From positions 62,001 to 126,000 of the forward strand of contig NZ_JAMXST010000004.1 of assembly GCF_024124905.1 (NCBI RefSeq): a stretch of 64,000 bases of DNA, written 5' to 3'. The position numbers and the translations under genes are program-made. The notes beneath the pieces are model-generated. The model did no database searches. It was not told the origin of the DNA and saw nothing but the letters and a program-made list of their open reading frames with translations. Below, piece after piece: positions 20,623 through 29,800 of the stretch; position 1 is the first letter of the stretch; each line of letters starts with the position of its first letter. This DNA is from Cellulosimicrobium cellulans (GTDB lineage: Bacteria > Actinomycetota > Actinomycetes > Actinomycetales > Cellulomonadaceae).

Positions 20623-21888
20623 GTGACACCTTCACGCGCCACGACCCGTCTCGCCCCGGCTGCCGCTCTCGTCGCCCTCGCGCTCACGCTCACCGCGTGC
20701 GGCGCGAGGACGGAGACCGGCGACGGAGCGGGCGCCGCGACCAGCGCCGCCGAGAGCTGCGTCGACACCTCCGGCGACACCGTCAAGATCGGCTTCCTCA
20801 ACTCGCTGTCCGGCACCATGGCGATCTCCGAGCAGACCGTCGCCGACTCCCTCGCCCTCGCCGCGGAGGAGATCAACGCCGACGGCGGCGTGCTCGGCAA
20901 GCAGCTCGAGATCGTCCAGGAGGACGGTCAGTCCGAGCCCACCGTCTTCGCCGAGAAGGCGGAGAAGCTCATCACGAGCGACTGCGTCGCCGCGGTGTTC
21001 GGCGGCTGGACGTCCGCCTCGCGCAAGGCGATGCTCCCCGTCTTCGAGGCGCAGGACTCGCTGCTCTTCTACCCGGTCCAGTACGAGGGCCTCGAGTCGT
21101 CGCCGAACATCTTCTACACCGGCGCCACGACCAACCAGCAGATCGTCCCCGCGCTCGACTACCTGAAGGAGCAGGGGGTCGAGTCGATCTTCCTCGTCGG
21201 CTCCGACTACGTCTTCCCCCGCACGGCGAACAAGATCATCAACGCCTACGCGGAGGCGAACGGCATCGAGGTCCTCGGCGAGGAGTACGCGCCGCTCGGC
21301 CACACCGACTTCTCCACGATCGTCAACAAGGTGAAGTCCGCCGGGGCGGACGCCGTCTTCAACACGCTCAACGGCGACTCCAACGTCGCGTTCTTCAAGG
21401 AGTACAAGAACGCGGGCCTGGGCCCGGACACCATGCCCGTCGTGTCGGTGTCGATCGCGGAGGAGGAGGTGGGCGGCGTCGGCGTCGAGAACGTCGAGGG
21501 CCAGCTCACGGCCTGGAACTACTACCAGACCATCGACAGCCCGGAGAACGCGACGTTCGTCGAGGCGTTCCAGGCCAAGTACGGCGCCGACCGCGTGACG
21601 TCCGACCCGATGGAGGCGGCGTACACGTCGCTCTACCTGTGGAAGGGCATGGTCGAGAAGGCGGAGTCGTTCGACGTCGCCGACGTCCAGGAGGCCGCGG
21701 ACGGCGTCACGTTCGACGCGCCGGAGGGCTCCGTCACCGTGAACGGCGACAACCACCACATCGCCAAGACCGCCCTCATCGGCAAGATCGGCCCCGACGG
21801 CCTCATCTACACCGAGTGGAGCTCGGGCGAGCCGATCGAGCCCGACCCGTACCTCGAGGGCTACGACTGGGCCGAGGGCCTCTCCTGA
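20623..21888 (+). CDS. urtA: Urea ABC transporter substrate-binding lipoprotein
   Basis: 421 residues. A lipoprotein signal (LTLTACGA, Cys at residue 26) is followed by a periplasmic-binding fold of the branched-chain amino acid/amide class. Urea-type signatures are [31 protein letters not shown] and [22 protein letters not shown]. It binds urea outside the membrane and delivers it to UrtBC. GTG 20623 has GAAAGGA upstream. Followed by a strong stem-loop and urtBCDE. Confidence 0.97.
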   Translation: MTPSRATTRLAPAAALVALALTLTACGARTETGDGAGAATSAAESCVDTSGDTVKIGFLNSLSGTMAISEQTVADSLALAAEEINADGGVLGKQLEIVQEDGQSEPTVFAEKAEKLITSDCVAAVFGGWTSASRKAMLPVFEAQDSLLFYPVQYEGLESSPNIFYTGATTNQQIVPALDYLKEQGVESIFLVGSDYVFPRTANKIINAYAEANGIEVLGEEYAPLGHTDFSTIVNKVKSAGADAVFNTLNGDSNVAFFKEYKNAGLGPDTMPVVSVSIAEEEVGGVGVENVEGQLTAWNYYQTIDSPENATFVEAFQAKYGADRVTSDPMEAAYTSLYLWKGMVEKAESFDVADVQEAADGVTFDAPEGSVTVNGDNHHIAKTALIGKIGPDGLIYTEWSSGEPIEPDPYLEGYDWAEGLS

Positions 21889-21926
21889 CGACTTCGTCGC
21901 TCCCGACCCGCTGAGTCCGGCGGGGA

Positions 21927-22017
21927 CCGGGGGTGTGCGTGCCGGGTCTACCATCCGCCCGCTCGTTCCTCGCGGGCTCCCGCCAGTCCCGCCACGACCC
22001 GGCACGCACACCCCCGG
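21927..22017 (+). promoter_or_regulatory. Large stem-loop between urtA and urtB
   Basis: A perfect 22-bp inverted repeat: 21927-21948 pairs with 21996-22017, around a 47-base loop that holds its own small GCGGG-CT-CCCGC hairpin. It begins 38 bases after the urtA stop and ends 61 bases before urtB. Such structures often protect or partly terminate the transcript so that the binding protein is made in excess over the permease. Confidence 0.8.
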
Positions 22018-22078
22018 CCCCCACCTCGGCGGTCACGTCACCCGTCCTGCTACGCACCCACCGGAAGGCACGACGCCC

Positions 22079-22963
22079 ATGGATGTGCTGTTCTCGCAGC
22101 TCTTCGCGGGGCTGAGCCTCGGCTCGGTCCTGCTCCTCGCCGCCCTCGGGCTGGCGCTCACGTTCGGCCAGATGGGCGTCATCAACATGGCGCACGGCGA
22201 GTTCATGATGGCGGGCGCCTACACGGCGTTCGTCGTGCAGGGGGTCGTCGGCAACGCCGGCGTCTCGCTGCTCGTGTCGCTGCCGCTCGGGTTCCTCGTC
22301 GGCGGTCTGCTCGGCCTGCTCCTCGAGGCGACGCTCATCCACCGCATGTACAAGCGGCCGCTCGACACGCTCCTCGTCACGTGGGGCGTCGCGCTCGTGC
22401 TGCAGCAGGTCGCGCGCGACGTGTTCGGCGCTCCGAACGTCGACGTGCGCGCCCCGGCCTGGCTGAGCGGCGCCGTCGACCTGTTCGGCCTGGCCGTGCC
22501 CAAGACGCGCCTCTTCATCCTCGCGCTCGCGGTCGTCGCGGTCGTCGCTCTCGCCGTCGTGCTCAAGGTGACGCCGCTCGGGCGGCGGATCCGCGCCGTC
22601 GTGCAGAACCGCGACCTCGCCGAGGCGAGCGGCGTCTCCACACGGGCGACGGACCGCCTGACGTTCTTCATCGGATCCGGTCTCGCCGGCATCGCGGGGG
22701 TCGCGCTCACGCTCCTCGGGTCCATCGGCCCCACGCTCGGCACGAGCTACATCGTCGACGCGTTCCTCGTCGTCGTCGCGGGCGGCATCGGGCAGATCAA
22801 GGGCACGGTCATCGCGGCGTTCGCGCTCGGGCTGCTCCAGGCGACCTTCGAGTACTCGACGACGGCGAGCATCGCCAAGGTGCTCGTGTTCGTCGTCATC
22901 GTCGTCTTCCTCCAGGTGCGACCCCAGGGCCTCGTGTCGGTCCGGACGAGGAGCCTCGCATGA
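22079..22963 (+). CDS. urtB: Urea ABC transporter permease UrtB
   Basis: 294 residues, about eight transmembrane helices of the LivH class. GLTFGQMGVINMAHGEFMMAGAY is represented by FGQMGVINMAHGEFMMAGAY at the N-terminus, typical of UrtB, and the EAA-like loop RAVVQNRDLAEASGV is present. With UrtC it forms the channel for urea. ATG 22079 is chosen because upstream in-frame sequence lies in the stem-loop. The stop overlaps urtC (ATGA). Confidence 0.96.
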   Translation: MDVLFSQLFAGLSLGSVLLLAALGLALTFGQMGVINMAHGEFMMAGAYTAFVVQGVVGNAGVSLLVSLPLGFLVGGLLGLLLEATLIHRMYKRPLDTLLVTWGVALVLQQVARDVFGAPNVDVRAPAWLSGAVDLFGLAVPKTRLFILALAVVAVVALAVVLKVTPLGRRIRAVVQNRDLAEASGVSTRATDRLTFFIGSGLAGIAGVALTLLGSIGPTLGTSYIVDAFLVVVAGGIGQIKGTVIAAFALGLLQATFEYSTTASIAKVLVFVVIVVFLQVRPQGLVSVRTRSLA

Positions 22964-24195
22964 GCGCCGTCACCACCGAGAGCCCGTCGCGGCTCTCCGC
23001 CCTGTACCGCTCGTCACGCGCCCGCGTGATCGTCGGGTTCGCCGTCGCCGCGGTCCTGCTGTTCGCCGTCGCGCCCGCGACGCTCTCCACGTTCCGGCTC
23101 GGCCTGCTCGGCAAGTTCCTGTGCCTCGCGATGGTCGCCGTCGGCATCGGCCTCGCGTGGGGCCGCGGGGGGATGCTCACGCTCGGGCAGGGCGTGTTCT
23201 TCGGCCTCGGCGCCTACCTCATGGCGATGCACCTCAAGCTTGCCGACGCCGGGCCGGTCGAGGGATCCGGTGGCGTGCCGGACTTCATGATGCTGTACGG
23301 CTCGGGCGAGGTGCCGGGCTGGTGGGAGCCGTTCCGGTCGCCGGTCGTGACGATCCTCGCCATCGCGATCGTGCCTGCCGGTCTCGCGGCGCTGCTCGGG
23401 TTCGCCGTCTTCACGCGGCGCGTGCGCGGCGCGTACTTCGCGATCCTCTCCCAGGCGCTCGCGGCGGCGTTCGCGATCCTGCTCATCGGCCAGCAGGCGA
23501 CGACGGGTGGCACCAACGGCCTCAACGGGTTCCGGTCGTTCTTCGGGTACGACCTCGCGGACCCGGTGAACAAGCGCATGCTCTTCTTCCTCGCCGCGGG
23601 CGCCCTGCTCGTCATGGTCGCGATCGCGCGCCAGCTCATGGTGTCGCGGTACGGCGAGCTGCTCGTCGCCGTGCGCGACCAGGAGAACCGCGTCCGGTTC
23701 CTCGGCTACGACCCCGCGAAGGTCAAGGTCGTCGCGTACGCCGTCGCCGCGTTCATGGCCGCCGTGGGCGGCGCCCTGTTCGTCCCGATCGTCGGCATCA
23801 TCTCGCCCGCCGACGTGGGCGTCGTCCCGTCGATCGGGTTCCTCGTCGGCGTCGCGATCGGCGGCCGGGCCACCCTGCTCGGCCCGGTGCTCGGGTCGAT
23901 CGCCGTGAGCTGGGCGCAGACGAGCCTCTCCGAGGCGTTCCCGTCCGGCTGGATCTACGCGCAGGGCGCGCTCTTCATCGTCGTCGTCGCGTTCCTGCCC
24001 GGCGGGCTCGCCGAGCTGGTCACGCGGTGGCGCCGCTCGCGCCGCGGCACCGTGCCCGACGGCGGCGCACCCGCCCCGGCAGACGGCGGCACCCCGGCCG
24101 GGGGCCGCCCGGGCGAGCCGGACCCTGGTGACCCGACGGCCGAGGCGCCGACCGCCGTCGACCACGACCCCGCCACCTCCGGGAGGACCGCATGA
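22960..24195 (+). CDS. urtC: Urea ABC transporter permease UrtC
   Basis: 411 residues, LivM-class permease with about ten helices. Conserved parts are LCLAMVAVGIGLAWGRGGMLTLGQG near residue 50 (shown here in pieces: GIGLAWGRGGMLTLGQG), GGTNGLNGF and the cytoplasmic loop VRDQENRVRFLGYDPAKVK. The last ~55 residues form a Gly/Pro/Ala-rich cytoplasmic tail not needed by the family. ATGA overlaps join it to urtB and urtD. Confidence 0.96.
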   Translation: MSAVTTESPSRLSALYRSSRARVIVGFAVAAVLLFAVAPATLSTFRLGLLGKFLCLAMVAVGIGLAWGRGGMLTLGQGVFFGLGAYLMAMHLKLADAGPVEGSGGVPDFMMLYGSGEVPGWWEPFRSPVVTILAIAIVPAGLAALLGFAVFTRRVRGAYFAILSQALAAAFAILLIGQQATTGGTNGLNGFRSFFGYDLADPVNKRMLFFLAAGALLVMVAIARQLMVSRYGELLVAVRDQENRVRFLGYDPAKVKVVAYAVAAFMAAVGGALFVPIVGIISPADVGVVPSIGFLVGVAIGGRATLLGPVLGSIAVSWAQTSLSEAFPSGWIYAQGALFIVVVAFLPGGLAELVTRWRRSRRGTVPDGGAPAPADGGTPAGGRPGEPDPGDPTAEAPTAVDHDPATSGRTA

Positions 24196-25136
24196 CCACG
24201 CAACCCACCGGACCGGCGTCGGGCACGGCGCCGGCGCCCGAGGCGGGCGCCGTCCTCGAGACCGGCGTCGCGGGCGACGGGCTCGACCTCGAGGCGGCGC
24301 AGTCCGTCCTCGGCGTCGACGACTCGCGCTTCCGGCACGACTACCTCGAGGTGCGCGACCTGCGCGTCGAGTTCGACGGGTTCGTCGCCGTCCAGGGCGT
24401 CGACCTCACCGTCACCGCGGGGGACCTCCGGTTCCTCATCGGGCCCAACGGCGCGGGCAAGACGACGATCGTCGACGCGATCACGGGCCTCGCCGCGGCG
24501 TCGGGGTCGGTGCAGTTCGGCGGGGTCGACATGCTCGGCAAGAAGACGCACCGCATCGCGCGGGCCGGCGTCGGGCGGACGTTCCAGACGGCGAGCGTGT
24601 TCGAGGAGCTCAGCGTGCTCCAGAACCTCGACATCGCCGCGGGGGCGGGCCGCGGGCCGCTCGCGCTCCTGCGGCGTCGGACGTCGACGCCCGAGGCCGT
24701 CGAGCAGGCGCTCGAGACCGTGGGCCTCGCGCACCTGCGCGACGTCCAGGCCGGGATCCTCGCGCACGGGCAGAAGCAGTGGCTCGAGATCGGGATGCTG
24801 CTCGTCCAGGACGCTCGCCTGCTGCTGCTCGACGAGCCCGTCGCGGGCATGAGCCAGGCCGAGCGCGAGCAGACCGGGGAGCTGCTGCAACGGATCGGCG
24901 CCCAGCGGACGGTCGTCGTCGTCGAGCACGACATGGAGTTCCTCCGGGCGTTCGCGTCCTCAGTGACGGTGCTGCACCTCGGGCAGGTGCTCGCCGAGGG
25001 CACGTACGCCGAGGTGCAGGCCGACCCGCGCGTGCAGGAGGTCTACCTCGGCAGCGCGGGCGCGACCCGCGGTGCCCGACGGCGGGGCGCGGCGCCCACG
25101 TCGGCGGCCCCGACGACCGACGAGAAGGAGGCGTGA
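24192..25136 (+). CDS. urtD: Urea ABC transporter ATPase UrtD
   Basis: 314 residues. Walker A GPNGAGKTT, the Q-loop region FQTASVFEELSV, a signature-position segment LAHGQKQWLEIGMLLVQD and Walker B LLLLDEPVAGMS are present. The AHGQKQWLEIGM form of the signature is characteristic of UrtD/LivG-like ATPases. About 48 extra N-terminal residues (Gly/Ala/Glu rich) precede the domain, and a basic tail follows it. Its TGA overlaps the urtE ATG. Confidence 0.96.
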   Translation: MTTQPTGPASGTAPAPEAGAVLETGVAGDGLDLEAAQSVLGVDDSRFRHDYLEVRDLRVEFDGFVAVQGVDLTVTAGDLRFLIGPNGAGKTTIVDAITGLAAASGSVQFGGVDMLGKKTHRIARAGVGRTFQTASVFEELSVLQNLDIAAGAGRGPLALLRRRTSTPEAVEQALETVGLAHLRDVQAGILAHGQKQWLEIGMLLVQDARLLLLDEPVAGMSQAEREQTGELLQRIGAQRTVVVVEHDMEFLRAFASSVTVLHLGQVLAEGTYAEVQADPRVQEVYLGSAGATRGARRRGAAPTSAAPTTDEKEA

Positions 25137-25828
25137 TGCTCGAGCTCACGGGCCTGCACGCGGGCTACGGCCGGACGATGGTGCTGCACGGCGTCGACCT
25201 CGCGGTGCCGACGGGCGGTGTCGCCGCCGTGCTGGGGCACAACGGCGCCGGCAAGACGACGCTGCTGCGGACCGCGCTCGGGCTGCTCAAGGCCCGGTCG
25301 GGGCGCGTCGTGCTCGACGGCGAGGACGTCACCCGGCTGCCCACCTACCAGCGGGTGCGGCGCGGTCTCGCGTACGTGCCGCAGGGGCAGCAGTCGTTCG
25401 GCGACCTCACGGCGCGCGAGAACCTCCAGCTCGTCGCCGACACGTCGCGCGAGGGGCCGCGACGCCTCGACGAGGCGCTCGACCTGTTCCCGGCGCTGCG
25501 CGGGCTCCTCGGCCGACGGGCCGGGCTCCTGTCCGGCGGGCAGCGGCAGCAGCTCGCGATAGCGCGCGCCCTCGTCACCGGCCCGCGCGTGCTCGTGCTC
25601 GACGAGCCGACCGAGGGCATCCAGCCGTCCGTCGTCACCGAGATCGAGGACGCGATCCTCACGCTCACCGACGCGGGCGGCCTGTCGGTGCTGCTGGTCG
25701 AGCAGCACGTCGGGTTCGCGCTCGGCGCCGCGCGCGACTACGTCGTCCTGCAGTCCGGGCGCGTGACGAGCCGGGGGTCCGGCGGCGAGGCCGCCGAGGA
25801 GAGCGTCCGTGCCGCGATGGCGGTGTGA
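25136..25828 (+). CDS. urtE: Urea ABC transporter ATPase UrtE
   Basis: 230 residues, the LivF-class ATPase and UrtD partner. Walker A GHNGAGKTT, YVPQGQQSFGDLTARENL, the signature LSGGQRQQLAIARAL and Walker B VLVLDEPTEGIQPSVV are all intact; EGIQPS is the usual UrtE form. ATG 25136 overlaps the urtD stop by one base. It is the last gene of the urt operon; the GntR gene follows after 120 bp. Confidence 0.96.
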   Translation: MLELTGLHAGYGRTMVLHGVDLAVPTGGVAAVLGHNGAGKTTLLRTALGLLKARSGRVVLDGEDVTRLPTYQRVRRGLAYVPQGQQSFGDLTARENLQLVADTSREGPRRLDEALDLFPALRGLLGRRAGLLSGGQRQQLAIARALVTGPRVLVLDEPTEGIQPSVVTEIEDAILTLTDAGGLSVLLVEQHVGFALGAARDYVVLQSGRVTSRGSGGEAAEESVRAAMAV

Positions 25829-25948
25829 CGGTCCGGGCGGCGTCGACCGGTCGCGTGCCGCGCGACGGCCGGACGGGGCGGCGCGGTGCGAGAGGATGGA
25901 GGCAGGGCAGGAGCACGACGCACGGGCCGGACGACCAGGAGACGCCGC

Positions 25949-26647
25949 ATGGACATCGTGACCGCGCCGGAACCGGCAGCGACCTCGCTGCGCGACGCCG
26001 TCTACACACGGCTCCGCGCGGAGATCCTCAACGGCCGGGTCGACCCGCGCGAGCGGCTCACCGAGCCCAAGCTGAGCCGGCGGTTCGAGGTGTCGCGCAC
26101 CCCGGTGCGCGAGGCGTTGTCCCGGCTCCTGTCCGACGGGCTCATCCAGCGCACCGACTTCGGGTACGCCGTCGTCGTGCCCAGCCTCGCCGAGCTGCGC
26201 GACCTCTACGAGCTGCGCGTGACGCTCGAGCTGCGCGGGGTCGAGCGCATCATCGAGAACACCGAACTGCGCTACGACGCCGACGCGCTGCGCGACGAGC
26301 TCGCCCGGTGGGTCGAGCTGCGCGCCGCGCCGCCCGAGCCCGACCCGAGCTTCGTGCTCCTCGACGAGCGCTTCCACACCGTGCTGTCCCGGGCCGCTGG
26401 GAACGAGCGGCTCACCGAGGCGCTCGTCGAGGTCAACGAGAAGGTGCGCGCGGTGCGCATGTACGACTTCGTCGAGTCCGAGCGCATCCGGATCACCATC
26501 GACGAGCACATCGAGATCCTCGAGCTCGCGCTCGCCGACCGCCTCCCCGAGGCCCGCACCGCGCTCCACCTGCACGTGGGCGAGTCGCTCGCCGTCGTCA
26601 TGGAACGAGCGGCCCGAGCCCTCTCCCGCATGGCCCTCGCGGTCTGA
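25949..26647 (+). CDS. GntR-family transcriptional regulator (FadR/FCD subfamily)
   Basis: 232 residues. The N-terminal winged helix (about 14-75) has LRAEILNGRVDPRERLTEPKL and SRTPVREALSRLLSDGL, the GntR recognition helix. The C-terminal FCD domain (about 85-215) keeps the acidic/His metal- or ligand-binding pattern (DERFHTVL, DEHIEILELAL). Its position between urtE and the urea carboxylase suggests that it senses a urea-pathway metabolite and controls one or both, but no operator was identified. CCAGGAGA lies upstream of ATG 25949. Confidence 0.93.
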   Translation: MDIVTAPEPAATSLRDAVYTRLRAEILNGRVDPRERLTEPKLSRRFEVSRTPVREALSRLLSDGLIQRTDFGYAVVVPSLAELRDLYELRVTLELRGVERIIENTELRYDADALRDELARWVELRAAPPEPDPSFVLLDERFHTVLSRAAGNERLTEALVEVNEKVRAVRMYDFVESERIRITIDEHIEILELALADRLPEARTALHLHVGESLAVVMERAARALSRMALAV

Positions 26648-26654
26648 GGGCCCT

Positions 26655-26748
26655 GCGCCGAACAGGTGGTCCGGGCTCCTCCTGCTCGGCCGACGCGCCG
26701 GGATCGCCTGTTCGGCCTGCCGGGTCGCCTGTTCGGACGTGGTGACCT
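26655..26748. repeat. Family C: CCTGTTCGG repeat, two copies 21 bp apart plus one inverted
   Basis: CCTGTTCGG occurs at 26707 and 26728, 21 bp apart and each preceded by TCG, and its inverse CCGAACAGG at 26658. A degenerate copy CCTGCTCGG is at 26681. It lies just after the gntR stop and resembles arrays A and B in layout but not in sequence. It could serve as a terminator hairpin. Confidence 0.6.
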
Positions 26749-26788
26749 GACGTCGTGCGGACGACGCCCGGGCGGCACGGACGGGTTC

Positions 26789-26794
26789 TAGGCT
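26789..26794 (+). promoter_or_regulatory. -10 box upstream of urea carboxylase
   Basis: TAGGCT, the best actinobacterial -10 form in this window, about 60 bases before the carboxylase start. No -35 is convincing, and no guanidine-riboswitch-like structure was recognised in the leader. Confidence 0.45.
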
Positions 26795-26854
26795 GGGGCC
26801 GTTCTGTCCGACGGCGAGGCGCGGCCTCGTCCGCGCACCGGCCCGGGGAGGGCG

Positions 26855-29800
26855 ATGGCCGCCACGCTGCTCGTCGCGAACCGCGGCGAGATCGCCTGCC
26901 GCGTGCTGCGCAGCGCGCGGGGGCTCGGGCTGCGCACCGTCGCCGTGCACTCCGACGCGGACCGCGGCGCCCGCCACGTCCGGCTCGCGGACCAGGCGGT
27001 GCGGATCGGTCCCGCTCCGGTCGCCGAGTCCTACGACGACGGTCGCCGGCTGCTCGACGCGGCGCTCGCCGCGGGCGCGGACCTCCTGCACCCGGGCTAC
27101 GGGTTCCGCGCGGAGGACGCCGACTTCGCCGCGGCGGTCGAGGCGGCGGGCGTGGCGTTCGCAGGGCCGACGCCCGAGCAGCTCCGCGTCCTCGGCGACA
27201 AGGCGCGCGCCCGGGTGCTCGCGCAGGAGTGCGGCCTCCGGGTGCTGCCCGGGTCGCCGGTGCTGGGCGGGCTGGAGGACGCGCTCGGCTGGGCGCAGGA
27301 GATCGGCTTCCCGCTCGTGCTCAAGGACGCGGGCGGCGGGGGCGGGACGGGCGTGCACGTGAGCCGCGACGCGGAGGGGCTCGCCGCAGCGTGGCGGCGG
27401 GAGTCGTCGCGCCCGGGGTCGTCCGGGCGGTTGTTCGTCGAGCGCCACGTCGACCGGGCGCGGCATCTCGAGGTGCAGCTCTTCGGCGACGGCGCGGGTC
27501 GTGTGGTCTCGCTCGGGGACCGGGACTGCTCGCTCCAGCGCCGCCACCAGAAGGTCGTCGAGGTCGCGCCCGCGCCCGGACTCGACCCCGGCGTCCGCAG
27601 GGCCCTGCACGACGGCGCCCGTCGCCTCGCGGCGCGCGTCGGGCTGCGCTCCGCCGCGACGCTGGAGGCGCTGCTCGACGTCGGTTCCGGCGAGGTCACG
27701 TTCCTCGAGGTGAACCCGCGGATCCAGGTCGAGCACACCGTGACCGAGGAGGTCACCGGTGTCGACCTGATGGGCTGGATGCTGCGCCTCGCCCTCGGCG
27801 ACACGACCGTGCTCGACGACGTGCCGCCGTCGGGACCCGCCGTCCGGGGGGCGGCGGCGCAGGCGCGCGTCTACGCCGAGGACGTGCGGCACGGCCGACC
27901 CGTCGCGGGCACGCTCGCGCGGCTCGACCTCCCGGCCGGGCGCGCGGCGACGGACGACGGCGGCACCACCGCGGACCGGCGGCCCGCGGTCCGGGTCGAG
28001 ACCGGCGCGAGCGTGGGCGACGAGCTCGGTCCGCACGCCGACCCGTTGGTCGCGAAGGTGGTCGTGCGCGCCGTGTCGCACGAGGCCGCGGTCGCGGGGC
28101 TGCGCGACGCGCTGGGCGACGTGCGCGTCGACGGGGTCCCGACGAACGTGTCGCTGCTGCGCGCGGCGCTCGCGGACCCTGCCGTGGTCGCGGGCACGGC
28201 GACCACGGCGACCCTCGCCACGGTGCGGGACCCCGCACCCTGGATCGACGTGCTCGACCCGGGAGTCCTCACGACGGTCCAGGACTGGCCGGGACGCACG
28301 GGCTACTGGGGCGTGGGGATCCCGCCGTCGGGACCGATGGACGACCTGTCGTTCCGCGCCGGGAACCGCGCGCTCGGCAACCCCGAGGGCGCGGCCGGGC
28401 TCGAGTGCACCCTGGCCGGCCCGACCCTCCGGTTCTCCCACGAGGCCACGGTGTGCGTCACCGGCGCGCCGGCGCCCGTCACGGTCGACGGTGCGCGCGT
28501 CCGGCAGTGGGAGCCGGTCGTGGTCCCAGCGAGCGGCGTGCTCGCCGTCGGCGCGCCGCACGGCGTCGGGCTGCGGACCTACGTGCTCGTCAGGGGCGGG
28601 CTGGACGTCCCGGCGTATCTCGGGTCGGCGGCGACGTTCGTCCTCGGCGCCGTCGGCGGCCAGGCCGGGCGCGCGCTCGGGGCGGGGGACGTGCTGACCC
28701 CGGCGGACGGCGCCGCGCTCGCGAGGCATACAGGACCCGCTGCGGGGCGCCACGCCGGGGCCACCGGTGCGCTGCCCGCGGCGACCGGTGGCCGTCGTCC
28801 GGGGACGACGCACGGGCCGGGCCCCGTGCCGACCGGCGACCGCCCTCGGATGGGCCACTCGTGGGAGCTCGCCGTGACGACGGGACCGCAGTCCGCGGCG
28901 CTCACGGCGGCGGCGCTGGGCCGGCTGCGGACGTCGTGGTGGCGCGTCCTGCCGCACGCGGACCGGACCGGCGTCCGGCTCGCGGGTCCGCCGCTGACGT
29001 GGGTGCGGCCCGACGGCGGGGACGCGGGGCTCCACCCGTCCACCGTGCTCGACAACCCGTACTCGGTGGGTGCGCTGAACATCAGCGGGGACACGCCGAT
29101 CCTGCTCGGACCGGACGGGCCGAGCCTCGGCGGCTTCGTATGCGCGCTCACCGTCGTCGCGGGCTCCCGGTGGAAGCTCGGGCAGATGCGCCCGGGAGAC
29201 GTCGTGCGGTTCGTGACCGTCCACGACGACGGCGCCGACCGGCTGCGTCGAGACGACGCCGCCCGCGCGGCGGCGCGCGTCCCGACCGACGTGCGTGCCG
29301 TGCGGGGGCGTGACGCCGACGCGTTCCGCGGGGACGACGTCCCGGCGGCACCGGACCCGGCGCCACGCGTCGGCGGCCGGCCAGCCGTCCGCTACCTGCG
29401 TGGCGCCGACGACGCGGTGCTCGTCGAGTACGACGGCGGCGCCGGGCTCGACCTGCACGACCGGCTGCGCGTCCACGCGCTCGCGCAGGGGCTCGAGGCA
29501 GCGGCCCCCCGGGGGCTGCTCGACGTGACGCCGGGGGTCCGCACGCTCCACGTGCACGTCGACCCGGACACCCTGCCCGTACCGACCCTGGTGGGGCTGC
29601 TGCGCGAGCTGGAGCAGGGCCTGCCCCGCAGCGACGCGATCGAGGTCCCGAGCCGCGTGCTCCGGCTTCCGCTGAGCTGGGAGGACCCCGCGATCCGCGA
29701 CGCCGTCGAGCGGTACGCGGCCGGGGTCCGGTCCGACGCGCCGTGGCTGCCGTCCAACGTCGACTTCGTCCGGCGGGCCAACGGGCTCGCGACCGTCGAC

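Noticed and set aside
26748-26854. Guanidine riboswitch before the carboxylase
   Set aside because: No paired ACGR-type loops or conserved core could be found by eye; only a -10 box and a ribosome site are seen.
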